From contig JAEWAK010000051.1 of the NCBI GenBank assembly GCA_023391695.1, positions 1 through 64,000 of the forward strand: a stretch of DNA of 64,000 bases. Direction: 5' to 3'. The DNA comes from Bacillota bacterium. Lineage in GTDB: Bacteria > Bacillota > Clostridia > Lachnospirales > Lachnospiraceae. The notes beneath the pieces were generated by a model. It saw only the letters and a program-made list of their open reading frames with translations. It was not told where the DNA came from and ran no database searches. This document shows, in pieces, positions 36,240 to 45,356 of the stretch. A program made the position numbers and the translations under genes. How positions within the stretch are numbered: the stretch's first letter is position 1; every line of letters starts with the position of its first letter.

Positions 36240-37163
36240 TTATTTAATGATCCGCAGTTGATTTGTGATACATGAAACCGTTACCTGTGTAAAGGTATCC
36301 GGACATTCCCCGTCTATATGGATCCAGGACGGATCGGCTATGCTGATATCCAGTGTCTCGCAGTTAAAAGTTTCAACACCTTTAAAATGAACATGTTTTC
36401 CGAATAAAAGAAAAGGCAGCACGGTCAGGATTCTAGGTTTGGAAACATCGTGGACGATGCATACGGATAATAATCCGTCATAAGGGTCGGCAGCCGGGGC
36501 AATCTGCATACCTCCGCCTTCATACTTATGTATCATACTGGTAATCAACAGGATTTTTTTATAGGAAAGGGACTGACTGCCGTCAATGGTTACGGTGCCG
36601 TTCATAAAACTGCAGGTTAATAATTGTTTTAAAGCAATTATGATATAGGTTAGTTTGCCTAATCCGTACCGGTTTAAAACATTTTTTAACCCGGAATGAA
36701 AACTTTCTTCACAAATGGCGGCATCAAAACCAATACCGGTGCTTACACAAAATTTTCGCTGATAATCATTCGCTTCCGTCTTTATATTCCCCATATCCAT
36801 ATACTGATAGCGGCTGGGAGCAAGTATATGTTCCAGGTTGATGAGAGGGTCTTTGGGCAGTTTTAAGCTTCTGGCCAGATCGTTGCTGGAACCTGTGGGA
36901 ATATAGCCTAAAAGAACTTCATTAAAATCGGTAATACCATTGATGACTTCATTAACCGTTCCGTCTCCCCCAAGAACTACGATATTTTTAATGCCGGAAT
37001 AGGTTTTACATATTTCCCGTGTTATTTCTGTTGCATGAAACGGGCGTTCGGTAATAAGGAAGGTATAGGGTATTTCTTTTTTATCCAATTCTCCTTTCAC
37101 GGCATGCCATATCTTAATACCTTTTTCCGAACGGGACTTCGGGTTAATGATAAAGTGATACAT
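36240..37163 (-). CDS. Diacylglycerol kinase family lipid kinase (YegS/DgkB-like)
   Basis: Cytoplasmic-face lipid kinase of 307 residues. The nucleotide-binding motif GGDGTVNEVINGI is near residue 65-77, with NPKSRSEKG at the N-terminus and PTGSSNDLARSL near 90-101, all hallmarks of the DAGK catalytic domain. The C-terminal YegS-like beta domain ends with HIDGECPD near residue 285. AGGAG lies seven bases before the start. The exact lipid substrate cannot be decided. It precedes the VanZ-like gene on the same strand with a 93-base gap. Confidence 0.9.
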   Translation of the reverse strand: MYHFIINPKSRSEKGIKIWHAVKGELDKKEIPYTFLITERPFHATEITREICKTYSGIKNIVVLGGDGTVNEVINGITDFNEVLLGYIPTGSSNDLARSLKLPKDPLINLEHILAPSRYQYMDMGNIKTEANDYQRKFCVSTGIGFDAAICEESFHSGLKNVLNRYGLGKLTYIIIALKQLLTCSFMNGTVTIDGSQSLSYKKILLITSMIHKYEGGGMQIAPAADPYDGLLSVCIVHDVSKPRILTVLPFLLFGKHVHFKGVETFNCETLDISIADPSWIHIDGECPDTFTQVTVSCITNQLRIIK

Positions 37164-37390
37164 ATATAACTCCTGTCAGTTTATTCGTTCCATTTTTGTA
37201 TATCTATGTAAATTCTATATGAAATTGGAGTTAAAGTCAATGCATGGATAATAATTCTTCATAGCAAACGCGGGTAGGAAAATTATTCCACACGGGCAGC
37301 TTCCGGATATAATTGTCCGATTTGGCAGAGAAAGGACCCCAAAGATAAACTTCCTTACATAACAAAGCATTACTTTTAGCATAATGAAGA

Positions 37391-37457
37391 TATGACAAAA
37401 TACAGTATGACCTTATGACAAATGTAACTTGTTAAGAACACATCCATCAGATATCAT
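37391..37457 (+). promoter_or_regulatory. Promoter with three TATGAC direct repeats
   Basis: TTGTTA at 37429 and TATCAT at 37452 are spaced by 17 bases and should transcribe the LiaF-like operon. Directly upstream TATGAC occurs at 37391, 37406 and 37414, the outer two as TATGACAAA. This resembles an activator site array. The remainder of 37164-37390 shows nothing recognisable. Confidence 0.5.
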
Positions 37458-37478
37458 TAAGATATAAAATTAAATTTA

Positions 37479-37570
37479 TCAAGGAAGTCTTCCGCCTGGT
37501 ATATCGTCCGCAAAATAATTGGACCGATTACTTGCCGGAGGAAGTTAGATATGTGAATATCCGCTTTGAC
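37479..37570 (+). promoter_or_regulatory. Leader motif related to family L (copy C)
   Basis: CAAGGAAGTCTTCCGCC and CCGGAGGAAGTTAGA flank a loop with GGTATATCGTCC/GGACCGATTACT, so it can fold into a long imperfect hairpin. Its beginning and its GGAAGTTAGA match copy A at 527. It lies immediately downstream of the promoter at 37429. The tail GAATATCCGCTTTGACT recurs at 52706. Confidence 0.4.
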
Positions 37571-37594
37571 TAAAAACAACTGGGAGGTTTGGTT

Positions 37595-38272
37595 ATGAGA
37601 ATAAAAACATCGAATATTTTATGGGGGCTGTTCTTCATTATTATCGGAGTCGGCTTCGCAGGCAATGCATTTGATTTGTGGGATTTTGAATTGTTTTTCC
37701 GTGGCTGGTGGACATTATTTATTATAATACCCTGTGCCATCAGTTTGATTCAGAACGGTTTCCGCGTGAGCAATCTGGCGGGCCTGCTTATCGGTATCAT
37801 GTTGTTAATGTCCAGCATGGGTATTATTGACGCTAATGTGATGGGCAAACTGATCGTTCCTTTTATTTTTGTATTTATCGGACTTAGTATGATATTTAAA
37901 AACCTGTTCCATGGAGACCGGGGGCATATCAATGTAAAGTACCAGGGTGGTTCCTCCGAACATTCCGCTATATTTGCAGGAAACAGCTATCAGATAACCG
38001 GAGAAAAATTCTTCGGAACAACCATTAATGCCATATTCGGCGGAGTTGATTTGGATTTAAGAAATGCGATCATTGATGAAGACGTGGTAATAAACGCAAC
38101 AGCCGTTTTTGGCGGTATTGATATAAAAGTTCCGTCCAATGTTAAGGTAAAGGTATCCAATGTACCCATATTCGGCGGAGTTGATAACAAAGCCGGTACG
38201 TCACCGGATCCCAATGCACCTATTATATTCCTGAATTCAACTTGCATGTTTGGGGGGATTGATATAAAATGA
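37595..38272 (+). CDS. LiaF-like membrane protein
   Basis: 225 residues. The N-terminal half has four predicted transmembrane helices (about 8-25, 31-50, 57-76, 83-102), matching the LiaI/LiaF-type membrane domain. The C-terminal half has the LiaF/YvqF cell-wall-response fold with its repeated FGG motif (NAIFGGVDLDL, AVFGGIDIKVP, PIFGGVD, CMFGGIDIK). In Bacillus LiaF inhibits the LiaRS cell-envelope stress system; no LiaRS genes are adjacent here. ATG 37595 has GGGAGG eight bases upstream; TTG 37589 is rejected. The stop overlaps the next start. Confidence 0.85.
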   Translation: MRIKTSNILWGLFFIIIGVGFAGNAFDLWDFELFFRGWWTLFIIIPCAISLIQNGFRVSNLAGLLIGIMLLMSSMGIIDANVMGKLIVPFIFVFIGLSMIFKNLFHGDRGHINVKYQGGSSEHSAIFAGNSYQITGEKFFGTTINAIFGGVDLDLRNAIIDEDVVINATAVFGGIDIKVPSNVKVKVSNVPIFGGVDNKAGTSPDPNAPIIFLNSTCMFGGIDIK

Positions 38273-39102
38273 GTGAATTCCAAAAAGTAATAAAATATTG
38301 TGCCATGGCTTTTGCAGCTTTTCTTGCATTTTCCATTATAACCGGAATCGTGACTGCCGTGTTAGCCGTGACCGGGGCCATATCTGACAGTTCCGGCAAA
38401 GACACGGTTGATTTCAATAAAAGTTACGAAAATGTCAGTAGTCTCTATATTGACCATGGTATAGGAACCCTTAATATCAGACAGGGAAAAAGTAATGAGG
38501 TAGAGGTAGATGCCAAAAATGTAGAAGACATCAATATTGACTTAAGTTCCAGCGGTGAATTGAAAATAAGAAGTAAATTTAATTTCTGGAATTTTATCAG
38601 CGGCAATCGCGGGATCGGTGAAAGATCCGTAATCACGATTTACGTTCCGGATGATTTTGTGGCGGATAAAGTGGTGCTGGATGCCGGAGCAGGCAATATC
38701 CATATCGAAGCGCTGATAACGGAAAAACTGGATATCAATGCGGGTGCCGGTAATATAAAAGGCAGTAATATTTCTGCCGGCCAGGTTATACTGGACGGGG
38801 GAGTCGGCGATATCACTTTTGATGAGGTGAATTTCACTGATTCCGATATAGACAGCGGAGTCGGCAACATAACAATCGAGGGCTCCCTGTATGGAAAAAA
38901 TGAAATCGACTGCGGAGTCGGGGAAGTTACCCTGGACCTGGCACAGAGTACGGATGACTTTAATATCAGAGTTGAGAAAGGCCTGGGTAATGTCCGCATT
39001 AACGGCGAGAAGTTTTCGGACTTAAACTGGGATAATATGACGGCGGAAAATTCCCTGGATATTAACGGCGGCGTCGGCAATATAGATATTGATTTCAGGT
39101 AA
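38269..39102 (+). CDS. DUF4097 family beta-helix protein (LiaG-like)
   Basis: Start codon overlaps the previous stop (ATGA), implying translational coupling. An N-terminal transmembrane helix at about 12-36 anchors an extracytoplasmic domain. The domain is a repetitive adhesin-like beta-helix with a recurring GAGNI/GVGNI/GVGDI turn at roughly 20-residue steps (for example DAGAGNIHIE, NAGAGNIKGS, DGGVGDITFD, DSGVGNITIE, NGGVGNIDID). The pairing with a LiaF-like protein suggests an envelope-stress role; the mechanism is unknown. Confidence 0.83.
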   Translation: MSEFQKVIKYCAMAFAAFLAFSIITGIVTAVLAVTGAISDSSGKDTVDFNKSYENVSSLYIDHGIGTLNIRQGKSNEVEVDAKNVEDINIDLSSSGELKIRSKFNFWNFISGNRGIGERSVITIYVPDDFVADKVVLDAGAGNIHIEALITEKLDINAGAGNIKGSNISAGQVILDGGVGDITFDEVNFTDSDIDSGVGNITIEGSLYGKNEIDCGVGEVTLDLAQSTDDFNIRVEKGLGNVRINGEKFSDLNWDNMTAENSLDINGGVGNIDIDFR

Positions 39103-39183
39103 CTGGAGAAGTTCGTTAGAACTTAGTGGCTGAAGTAACGGAAGCGTCATAAAAGTATAAATATATAATTAATAAAATCCCGG

Positions 39184-39232
39184 AAAAGAGTTTTTTGGAA
39201 GACAGTAGAAACTGCACCAAAAAGCTCTTTTT
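39184..39232 (+). terminator. Terminator of the LiaF-like operon
   Basis: AAAAGAGTTTTTTGG pairs with CCAAAAAGCTCTTTT with one mismatch and ends in TTTTTGTG. Confidence 0.85.
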
Positions 39233-39341
39233 GTGCAATAAAGGAAGAAAATTTCATTTTAATCCGTGATTTCGAATACCTCAAGCCATATGTGGAAATA
39301 AATAATAAGAACATTATAAATAAACTGTCGTTATCTTTAAC

Positions 39342-39370
39342 ATGACAATTCTGCTATAATATGTTATAAT
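39342..39370 (+). promoter_or_regulatory. Promoter of the M16C peptidase gene
   Basis: ATGACA at 39342 and TATAAT at 39365 are spaced by 17 bases. A second TATAAT at 39355 is a possible alternative. Transcription from here gives a leader of about 310 bases that contains the family L motif at 39391 and the family S hairpin at 39501. Confidence 0.7.
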
Positions 39371-39390
39371 TACCAGATAGTTGTTTCACC

Positions 39391-39475
39391 TATCAAGGAT
39401 GTCTCCCGCCTTAAGCAGGGCTGAGTCAGACTTAACTTTTCAGCGGAGGTCGGGACTTTCGCTGAAACAGCAGCA
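39391..39475 (+). promoter_or_regulatory. Conserved leader motif (family L, copy B)
   Basis: CAAGGATGTCTCCCGCC, then CAGACTTAACTTTTCAG, then GGAGGTCGGGAC. The 17 bases CAGACTTAACTTTTCAG match copy A (527-592) at all but one base. TTTCAGCGGA and TTTCGCTGAAAC around 39439-39469 can pair as an outer stem. It begins about 15 bases after the predicted transcription start of the peptidase gene. Confidence 0.5.
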
Positions 39476-39500
39476 CAGCTGCCTAATAGGTTAGAGCCGC

Positions 39501-39535
39501 AGCGAAGCGGAATGTAATTTTCGCTTTGAAGCATA
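39501..39535 (+). repeat. Short hairpin repeat (family S, copy 2)
   Basis: GCAGCGAAGCGGAATGTAA followed by TTCGCTTTG resembles the hairpin at 31097-31130. The rest of the gap to 39688 shows no recognisable feature apart from the ribosome site AAGGAGG. Confidence 0.45.
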
Positions 39536-39688
39536 AACAGAATTGAACATGGGATTGACATAAATAGCTGCGCCAAATTATACTTATTTTTGTATGTTTT
39601 GCGGTGCATATACGCATAATTGCGTTAGATATTAAGAAATGCAGTGACGTAACTGTCACGAAAAATTATTAAATAAGGAGGATATGAT

Positions 39689-42637
39689 ATGCCCAGAAAT
39701 TTAAAAAGCAGCAGGGAATTAGGCAGCCTGACTGCTTATGATTTAATCGGTGAGGAAGAATTAAAAGACATTAACAGTTTAGGGTTATTATTAAGACATA
39801 AGAAGACAGGCGCCAGGGTAGCGGTAGTAACCAATGATGATAATAATAAAGTTTTTTCCATTGGATTTCGGACACCGCCCTTTGACAGCACCGGTGTGCC
39901 CCATATTATTGAGCATTCCGTACTGTGCGGTTCCAGGGCATTTCCCGCAAAAGATCCTTTTATTGAATTGGCAAAAGGGTCCTTGAATACCTTCTTAAAT
40001 GCTATAACCTATCCGGACAAAACCATATATCCGGTAGCCAGCTGTAATGAGCAGGATTTTCAGAATTTAATGCATGTCTATATGGATGCCGTTTTTTATC
40101 CTAATATATATAAGAAAGAAGAGATATTTAAGCAGGAAGGCTGGCATTATGAATTAGAGAATGAAGAGGCGGAATTAAAATATAACGGTGTTGTTTATAA
40201 CGAGATGAAAGGTGCCTTTTCCTCTCCGGAGCAGCAGCTGTTCCGTACCATCCAGAATACCCTTTTCCCGGATACGGCTTATGGCGTGGAATCCGGCGGG
40301 GACCCGGACTTTATCCCGGATTTGACTTATGAAAACTTTCTGGATTTCCACAGTAGATATTATCATCCGTCCAACAGTTATATCTACCTGTATGGGGATA
40401 TGGACGTACAGGAGAAGCTGAACTGGCTGGATCAGGAGTACTTAATAGATTTCGGGGATGAACCGGTGGCTTCAGAAATCCAGTTCCAGCCTCCTTTTAG
40501 TGAGAAAAAGGAGGTGGAAGCGGTTTATTCCTTAAGTGAAAATGAAGACTGCAGCGCCAATACCTATTTAAGCTATAATTTATCCATCGGAACCAGTCTT
40601 GACAGGGATTTATGCATGGCCTTCCAGGTCCTTGAATATGTGCTTTTATCCGCTCCGGGTGCGCCTCTGAAACAGGCTTTGCTGGACGCCGGGATCGGTA
40701 AAGATATTATCAGCAGTTTTGATTCCGATACCTATCAGCCCATATTTTCCATTATTGCAAAGAATGCGGAAGCATCCCAGCAGGAACAGTTTATCCGGCT
40801 GATCCGATCTACTCTGGAGGAACTGGTATTGAAAGGTCTGGATGAAAAATCCCTTAAGGCTGCCATTAACTTTTATGAATTTAAATACAGGGAAGCAGAT
40901 TACGGGCAATTTCCGAAAGGCCTTATGTATGGCTTACAGATGCTGGCCAGCTGGTTATATGATGATACCAAGCCATTCTTAAAATTAAATTCCAATAGAG
41001 TATTTGAACTGTTAAAATCCAGGATCGGAACCGATTATTATACCAAGTTAATCAATCAGTACCTGTTAAACAACAATCATGTGGCACTGGTAACCTTAAA
41101 ACCACAGGCAGGGTTAACGGCGGTCAGGGATGAGCAGTTAAAAGAAAGGCTGGCTGATTTTAAAGCAAAATTATCGAAAGAAGAAATAAAGAAAATTGTG
41201 GAGGATACCCGTCTTTTAAAGGAATATCAGGATGCGCCGTCCTCCAGGGAAGATACCGAGAAAATCCCTCTGTTAAGCCGTGAAGATATCGGTAAGACAG
41301 CACTGCCCATATTTAATGATGAAAAGGAAGTAGACGGGATCCCTATCATCCATCACAATGTATATACCAATGGTATCGCTTACCTCAAGCTTTTATTTGA
41401 CTTGGAAGAAGTACCGAAAGAACTGGTTCCTTATGTGGGACTGCTGTCCACTGTACTTGGCTATATTGATACGGAACATTACAGTTATCTGGAGTTATCC
41501 AATGAAATTAATATGCACACAGGCGGTATCAGTTCGGATGTGGCAAGTTTCGGAAAGAAGGGAAGTTCCAGTATATATCTGCCTACTTTCCAGATGGATG
41601 TTAAGGTCCTGTACGAAGAAATGGACAATGCCTTTGATTTATTAAAGGAAATAATCAGTTTTACAAAATTTAATGATGAGAAACGTCTGTTGGAAATTAT
41701 AGCAGAGATCAAGTCCAGGCTACAGATGCATCTGAACGCTTCCGGCCATTCCGTTGCAGTCGACCGGGCTATGTCCTATTTCTCGGAAGCTTCCAGATTC
41801 AATGAAGAAACCAGGGGAATTACCTACTTTAAGTTCATAGAAAACCTGGAAGCAGATTATAATAACCGGAAAGGTGATTTAATTGAGAAACTGAAATTAT
41901 TAATGAACTATATATTCCGGAAAGAGAATTTAATCATAAGCTTTACCTCCAATGACGAAGGCCTTAACACCTTATCCGGCAAGCTGCTGCCTTTTGTGGA
42001 GCAGTTAAAAACGGAACCGGTCAATAAAGTAACGGAACATTTCGACTTACACCGGGGCAATGAAGGATTTAAGACCTCCGGACAGGTCCAGTATGTAGCA
42101 CGGACGGGGAATTTCCTGGATGCCGGTTTTGAATATACCGGTGCACTGGATGTTTTGAAAGTTATCATGAGTTATGATTATTTATGGAATAATATCCGGG
42201 TTAAAGGCGGTGCTTATGGCTGTATGTGCGGATTTTCAAGTATCAGCGGCAATGGGTATTTTACCTCATACCGTGACCCCAACTTAAGGGAAACCAATGC
42301 CGTATATGAAAAAGCCGCTGATTATATCAGGAATTTTACTGCCGATGAAAGGGATATGACAAAATACATCATCGGAACCATCAGCGGAGTGGATACGCCC
42401 CGTACCCCCCGTTCCCAGGGTAATATATCCATGGGAGCCTATTTATCCGGTACCACGGAAGAGGATATCCAAAAACAAAGGGATGAAATCCTTAACGTAA
42501 CCCAGGAAGACATTCGTAACCTGGCGGATATCGTGAAGGCAATCATGGACTGCGGCAATCTCTGCGTTATCGGGAATGAAAAGAAAATTGAGCAGAATAA
42601 AGATATGTTTCTGGAAGTAAAGACATTGATCCGCTGA
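39689..42637 (+). CDS. M16C metallopeptidase, presequence protease-like
   Basis: Large 982-residue zinc peptidase of the insulinase superfamily, PreP/falcilysin group. The inverted zinc motif HxxEH is at His72, Glu75, His76 (PHIIEHSVLCGS), with a distal Glu near 172 in GVVYNEMKGAFSSPEQQ. It has the four-domain length of the M16C family, including the C-terminal substrate-binding motif RVKGGAYGC. It has no signal peptide, so it probably degrades short peptides in the cytoplasm. AAGGAGG lies seven bases before ATG. It has its own promoter and leader; era follows 51 bases later. Confidence 0.94.
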   Translation: MPRNLKSSRELGSLTAYDLIGEEELKDINSLGLLLRHKKTGARVAVVTNDDNNKVFSIGFRTPPFDSTGVPHIIEHSVLCGSRAFPAKDPFIELAKGSLNTFLNAITYPDKTIYPVASCNEQDFQNLMHVYMDAVFYPNIYKKEEIFKQEGWHYELENEEAELKYNGVVYNEMKGAFSSPEQQLFRTIQNTLFPDTAYGVESGGDPDFIPDLTYENFLDFHSRYYHPSNSYIYLYGDMDVQEKLNWLDQEYLIDFGDEPVASEIQFQPPFSEKKEVEAVYSLSENEDCSANTYLSYNLSIGTSLDRDLCMAFQVLEYVLLSAPGAPLKQALLDAGIGKDIISSFDSDTYQPIFSIIAKNAEASQQEQFIRLIRSTLEELVLKGLDEKSLKAAINFYEFKYREADYGQFPKGLMYGLQMLASWLYDDTKPFLKLNSNRVFELLKSRIGTDYYTKLINQYLLNNNHVALVTLKPQAGLTAVRDEQLKERLADFKAKLSKEEIKKIVEDTRLLKEYQDAPSSREDTEKIPLLSREDIGKTALPIFNDEKEVDGIPIIHHNVYTNGIAYLKLLFDLEEVPKELVPYVGLLSTVLGYIDTEHYSYLELSNEINMHTGGISSDVASFGKKGSSSIYLPTFQMDVKVLYEEMDNAFDLLKEIISFTKFNDEKRLLEIIAEIKSRLQMHLNASGHSVAVDRAMSYFSEASRFNEETRGITYFKFIENLEADYNNRKGDLIEKLKLLMNYIFRKENLIISFTSNDEGLNTLSGKLLPFVEQLKTEPVNKVTEHFDLHRGNEGFKTSGQVQYVARTGNFLDAGFEYTGALDVLKVIMSYDYLWNNIRVKGGAYGCMCGFSSISGNGYFTSYRDPNLRETNAVYEKAADYIRNFTADERDMTKYIIGTISGVDTPRTPRSQGNISMGAYLSGTTEEDIQKQRDEILNVTQEDIRNLADIVKAIMDCGNLCVIGNEKKIEQNKDMFLEVKTLIR

Positions 42638-42688
42638 TGGCAAAATGTTTATAATGATTCGGTTATACGAAAAAAGGATAAAGAACGC

Positions 42689-43597
42689 ATGAAAAAAAAT
42701 GAATTTAAATCGGGATTTGTAACCCTGATCGGACGCCCCAACGTGGGAAAATCCACTTTAATGAACCATTTGATCGGGCAGAAGATTGCGATTACCTCCG
42801 ATAAACCTCAGACAACCAGGAACAGAATACAGACGGTATATACCGAAGAACACGGTCAGATCATATTTCTTGACACACCCGGTATTCATAAAGCAAAAAA
42901 CAAACTCGGGGAATACATGGTGAATGTGGCCGAACGTACCTTAAATGAAGTGGATGTAATCTTATGGTTAGTAGAACCGGCTACCTTTATCGGAGCCGGT
43001 GACAGATATATTGTGGAACAGTTGCAGAAAGTGAAAACCCCGGTGGTACTGGTTATTAATAAGGTAGATACGGTAAAAAAAGAGGAAATCCTAAAGTTTA
43101 TTGCCGCCTATAAGGATATCTATCCCTTTGCGGATATTGTGCCGGTTTCAGCCTTAAAAGGGGATAATACCGGGCAGCTCATTGAAACCATATTCGGCCA
43201 CTTGCCTGCCGGTCCCCGGTACTTTGATGAAGATACCATTACGGACCAGCCGGAGAGACAGATAGTGGCAGAGCTGATCCGTGAGAAAGCTCTGCGCCTT
43301 TTAAACGATGAGATACCTCACGGAATAGCCGTTGCCATTGAGCGGATGAAGGAACGCCGGGGAAGTGATATTGTAGATATTGATGCAACCATAGTTTGTG
43401 AGAGAGAATCCCATAAAGGAATAATTATTGGAAAAAACGGTGAAAAATTAAAACGCATCGGTACCTCTGCCCGGAAGGAAATGGAAAATCTCCTGGATAT
43501 GCATGTGAATTTAAAACTTTGGGTCAAGGTGAAGAAAGACTGGAGAGACAGTGATTTCCTGTTAAAAAATTATGGATATAACAATCAGGAAAGATAA
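42689..43597 (+). CDS. era: GTPase Era
   Basis: Ribosome-assembly GTPase that binds the 3' end of 16S rRNA. G1 GRPNVGKST, G2 region TTRNRIQ, G3 DTPGIH, G4 NKVD and G5 VSALKG are in order. The C-terminal KH domain has GKNGEKLKRIGTSARKEME near residues 248-266. The 302-residue length is standard. The order era-yqzL-recO that follows is conserved in Firmicutes. Confidence 0.98.
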   Translation: MKKNEFKSGFVTLIGRPNVGKSTLMNHLIGQKIAITSDKPQTTRNRIQTVYTEEHGQIIFLDTPGIHKAKNKLGEYMVNVAERTLNEVDVILWLVEPATFIGAGDRYIVEQLQKVKTPVVLVINKVDTVKKEEILKFIAAYKDIYPFADIVPVSALKGDNTGQLIETIFGHLPAGPRYFDEDTITDQPERQIVAELIREKALRLLNDEIPHGIAVAIERMKERRGSDIVDIDATIVCERESHKGIIIGKNGEKLKRIGTSARKEMENLLDMHVNLKLWVKVKKDWRDSDFLLKNYGYNNQER

Positions 43598-43803
43598 ATA
43601 TGATTCCTGATATTGGTTATTTTATTTTGTCAAGCCCCTTTAAAAAAATTTCATATGGGATATTCTTATCAGTTTAGAATTGTCAGTTATGGAAATGATA
43701 TTAAGGTAACATATGAATCATATTTCGTAACTGTTCGGTCGGGTTTATGATATACGTAATTAACTGAACAGTCACACTATTTCTTCAGTAAGGGGGCTCA
43801 TCT

Positions 43804-43995
43804 ATGAAAAATAATGATTATTGGGAAAAATTTTCGAAAACAGGAAACATATTGGATTATTTAAATTATACGGCTTGCACAGCCGAAGAATTAAACCAGC
43901 TATTATCCATAGAGAATGAAGAAGGTGGGTACAGTGATGATAGCAACCTCAGTGACGGGGATGGTCTTATCGACCATGCCTATTGGGGATTATGA
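43804..43995 (+). CDS. yqzL: YqzL-like small protein
   Basis: 63 residues between era and recO. The N-terminal part, WEKFSKTGNILDYLNYT (residues 7-23), fits the W-x-x-F-x-x-TG-x-I-x-x-Y-L pattern of the short YqzL family found at this locus in Bacillus. The C-terminal 25 residues are acidic and longer than in Bacillus. AAGGGGG precedes ATG. Its last 59 bases overlap the chosen recO start. The function of YqzL is not known to me. The assignment rests on motif and gene order. Confidence 0.7.
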   Translation: MKNNDYWEKFSKTGNILDYLNYTACTAEELNQLLSIENEEGGYSDDSNLSDGDGLIDHAYWGL

Positions 43996-44677
43996 CAAAC
44001 GATTGGTCATATTAACGAGAGAAAGAGGTAAGATTACGGCTTTTGCCAAAGGCGCTAGAAAACAGAATAGTGCCTTTTTGGCATGCAGCCAGCCCTTTTC
44101 TTTCGGGGAATTCACTCTTTATGAAGGAAAGAGTTCCTACAATCTGGTATCGGTAGACATCTCCAATTATTTTGAAGAACTGCGTAAAGACCTGGAGGCT
44201 GCCTATTATGGGCTATACTTTTGTGAATTGGCGGATTATTTTGCCCATGAAAATGAAGACGGAACCCAGATGCTTAAATTACTCTATCAGTCCCTGCGGG
44301 CCTTAAGCCAGGAATCCATAGGAAGATCCCTTGCCAGGGCTGTTTTTGAATTAAAAATACTGGCATTAAACGGTGTGGCTCCACAGGTTTTTGGATGTGT
44401 GAAATGCGGGAAAACGGAAAGCTTCTATTATTTTAACAGGGAAGCCGGTGGAATGCTTTGTACGGATTGCTCAAAAAACACCGCAAAATCAATGAAAATT
44501 ACCGATGCGGCTCTTTACACCATGCAATATATAATTTCCTCCACTATTGAAAAGCTTTATACTTTTACCTTATCCGGAGAAGTTCTGTCTGAACTGAAGA
44601 AATGTGTGGAAAGCTATAAAGAAATATACATAGATAAAAAAATGAAATCTCTGGATTTACTGGAAAAACTTTTCTGA
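43937..44677 (+). CDS. recO: DNA repair protein RecO
   Basis: Recombination mediator that loads RecA with RecF and RecR and anneals single strands. The N-terminal OB fold starts VTGMVLSTMPIGDYDKRLVILTRERGKITAFAKGARK, as in other RecO proteins (quoted in part: ERGKITAFAKGARK). The C-terminal zinc finger has two CxxC pairs, CVKCG and CTDCS. ATG 43937 has AAGGTGGG six bases upstream, located inside yqzL; ATG 43916 would lengthen the N-terminus beyond the family. Confidence 0.93.
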   Translation: MIATSVTGMVLSTMPIGDYDKRLVILTRERGKITAFAKGARKQNSAFLACSQPFSFGEFTLYEGKSSYNLVSVDISNYFEELRKDLEAAYYGLYFCELADYFAHENEDGTQMLKLLYQSLRALSQESIGRSLARAVFELKILALNGVAPQVFGCVKCGKTESFYYFNREAGGMLCTDCSKNTAKSMKITDAALYTMQYIISSTIEKLYTFTLSGEVLSELKKCVESYKEIYIDKKMKSLDLLEKLF

Positions 44678-44756
44678 CAGTAAATTTAAGTTGAAAATAA
44701 TCCATTTTAAGGTTACAATGGTAAAAAACTTTATTTATAATAGATGGAGGAATTTT

Positions 44757-45356
44757 ATGAAAAAATTTTTGTTTTATACAGTACTGGCCCTCGGCTTTAT
44801 CTTAACGGCAGGCTGTAAAAATAAAGATAGAGTCATAACGGTCGACGATGTGGAAAATAACACGGTTTTGGTAAAGAATGACGGAACCGTACAGACTGCC
44901 ACTGTCGAGGTATTTGATAAAAATTATTATAATCTGGACGAATTAAAAAATTTTATTACGCAGCAGATTACGAAGTACAATCAAGACAACGGGCAGGGTT
45001 CCATAGTAATGGATTCCCTGAATCTAAAGGACGGGAATGCCGTACTGGTATTAAACTATGCAAATCTTGACCATTATACTGCCTTTAATAAGGTAGAGGC
45101 CGCATTTACGACTACGACGGAGGCGAAAAGCAGCGGCATGGATCTGCCGGATGTATTTGTAAGTGCCTCGGACGGTGCCTATGCTTCTCCTGATGTTGCT
45201 TTAAAAAATGAGAAATACAGGGTTCTGGTTTTGCATGAACAGACCGATGTAATCGTAGACGGTTCCGTTAAATATTTTACCAATGGGAAACTGATGAGCA
45301 AGTCCAAATTACAGACAGGTTCCGGGGATGCCTGCGTAATCATCTATAAACCGTAA
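44757..45356 (+). CDS. Lipoprotein of unknown function
   Basis: 199 residues. The signal peptide ends with lipobox LTAGC, Cys20, followed by KNKDRVITVDDVE. The mature domain is a mixed alpha/beta fold without a family I recognise; the YKNGK-like and VDGSVKYFTNGKL segments near the C-terminus are typical of small Lachnospiraceae lipoproteins. ATG 44757 has GGAGG six bases upstream; an earlier in-frame start at 44691 is rejected because it would bury the signal peptide. It is placed between recO and glyS in the same direction. Confidence 0.75.
   Translation: MKKFLFYTVLALGFILTAGCKNKDRVITVDDVENNTVLVKNDGTVQTATVEVFDKNYYNLDELKNFITQQITKYNQDNGQGSIVMDSLNLKDGNAVLVLNYANLDHYTAFNKVEAAFTTTTEAKSSGMDLPDVFVSASDGAYASPDVALKNEKYRVLVLHEQTDVIVDGSVKYFTNGKLMSKSKLQTGSGDACVIIYKP

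Noticed and set aside
43729..43772. LexA-type operator upstream of yqzL-recO (ACTGTTC ... GAACAGT)
   Set aside because: The two halves are about 30 bases apart, unlike the compact clostridial SOS box; at best a weak hairpin.
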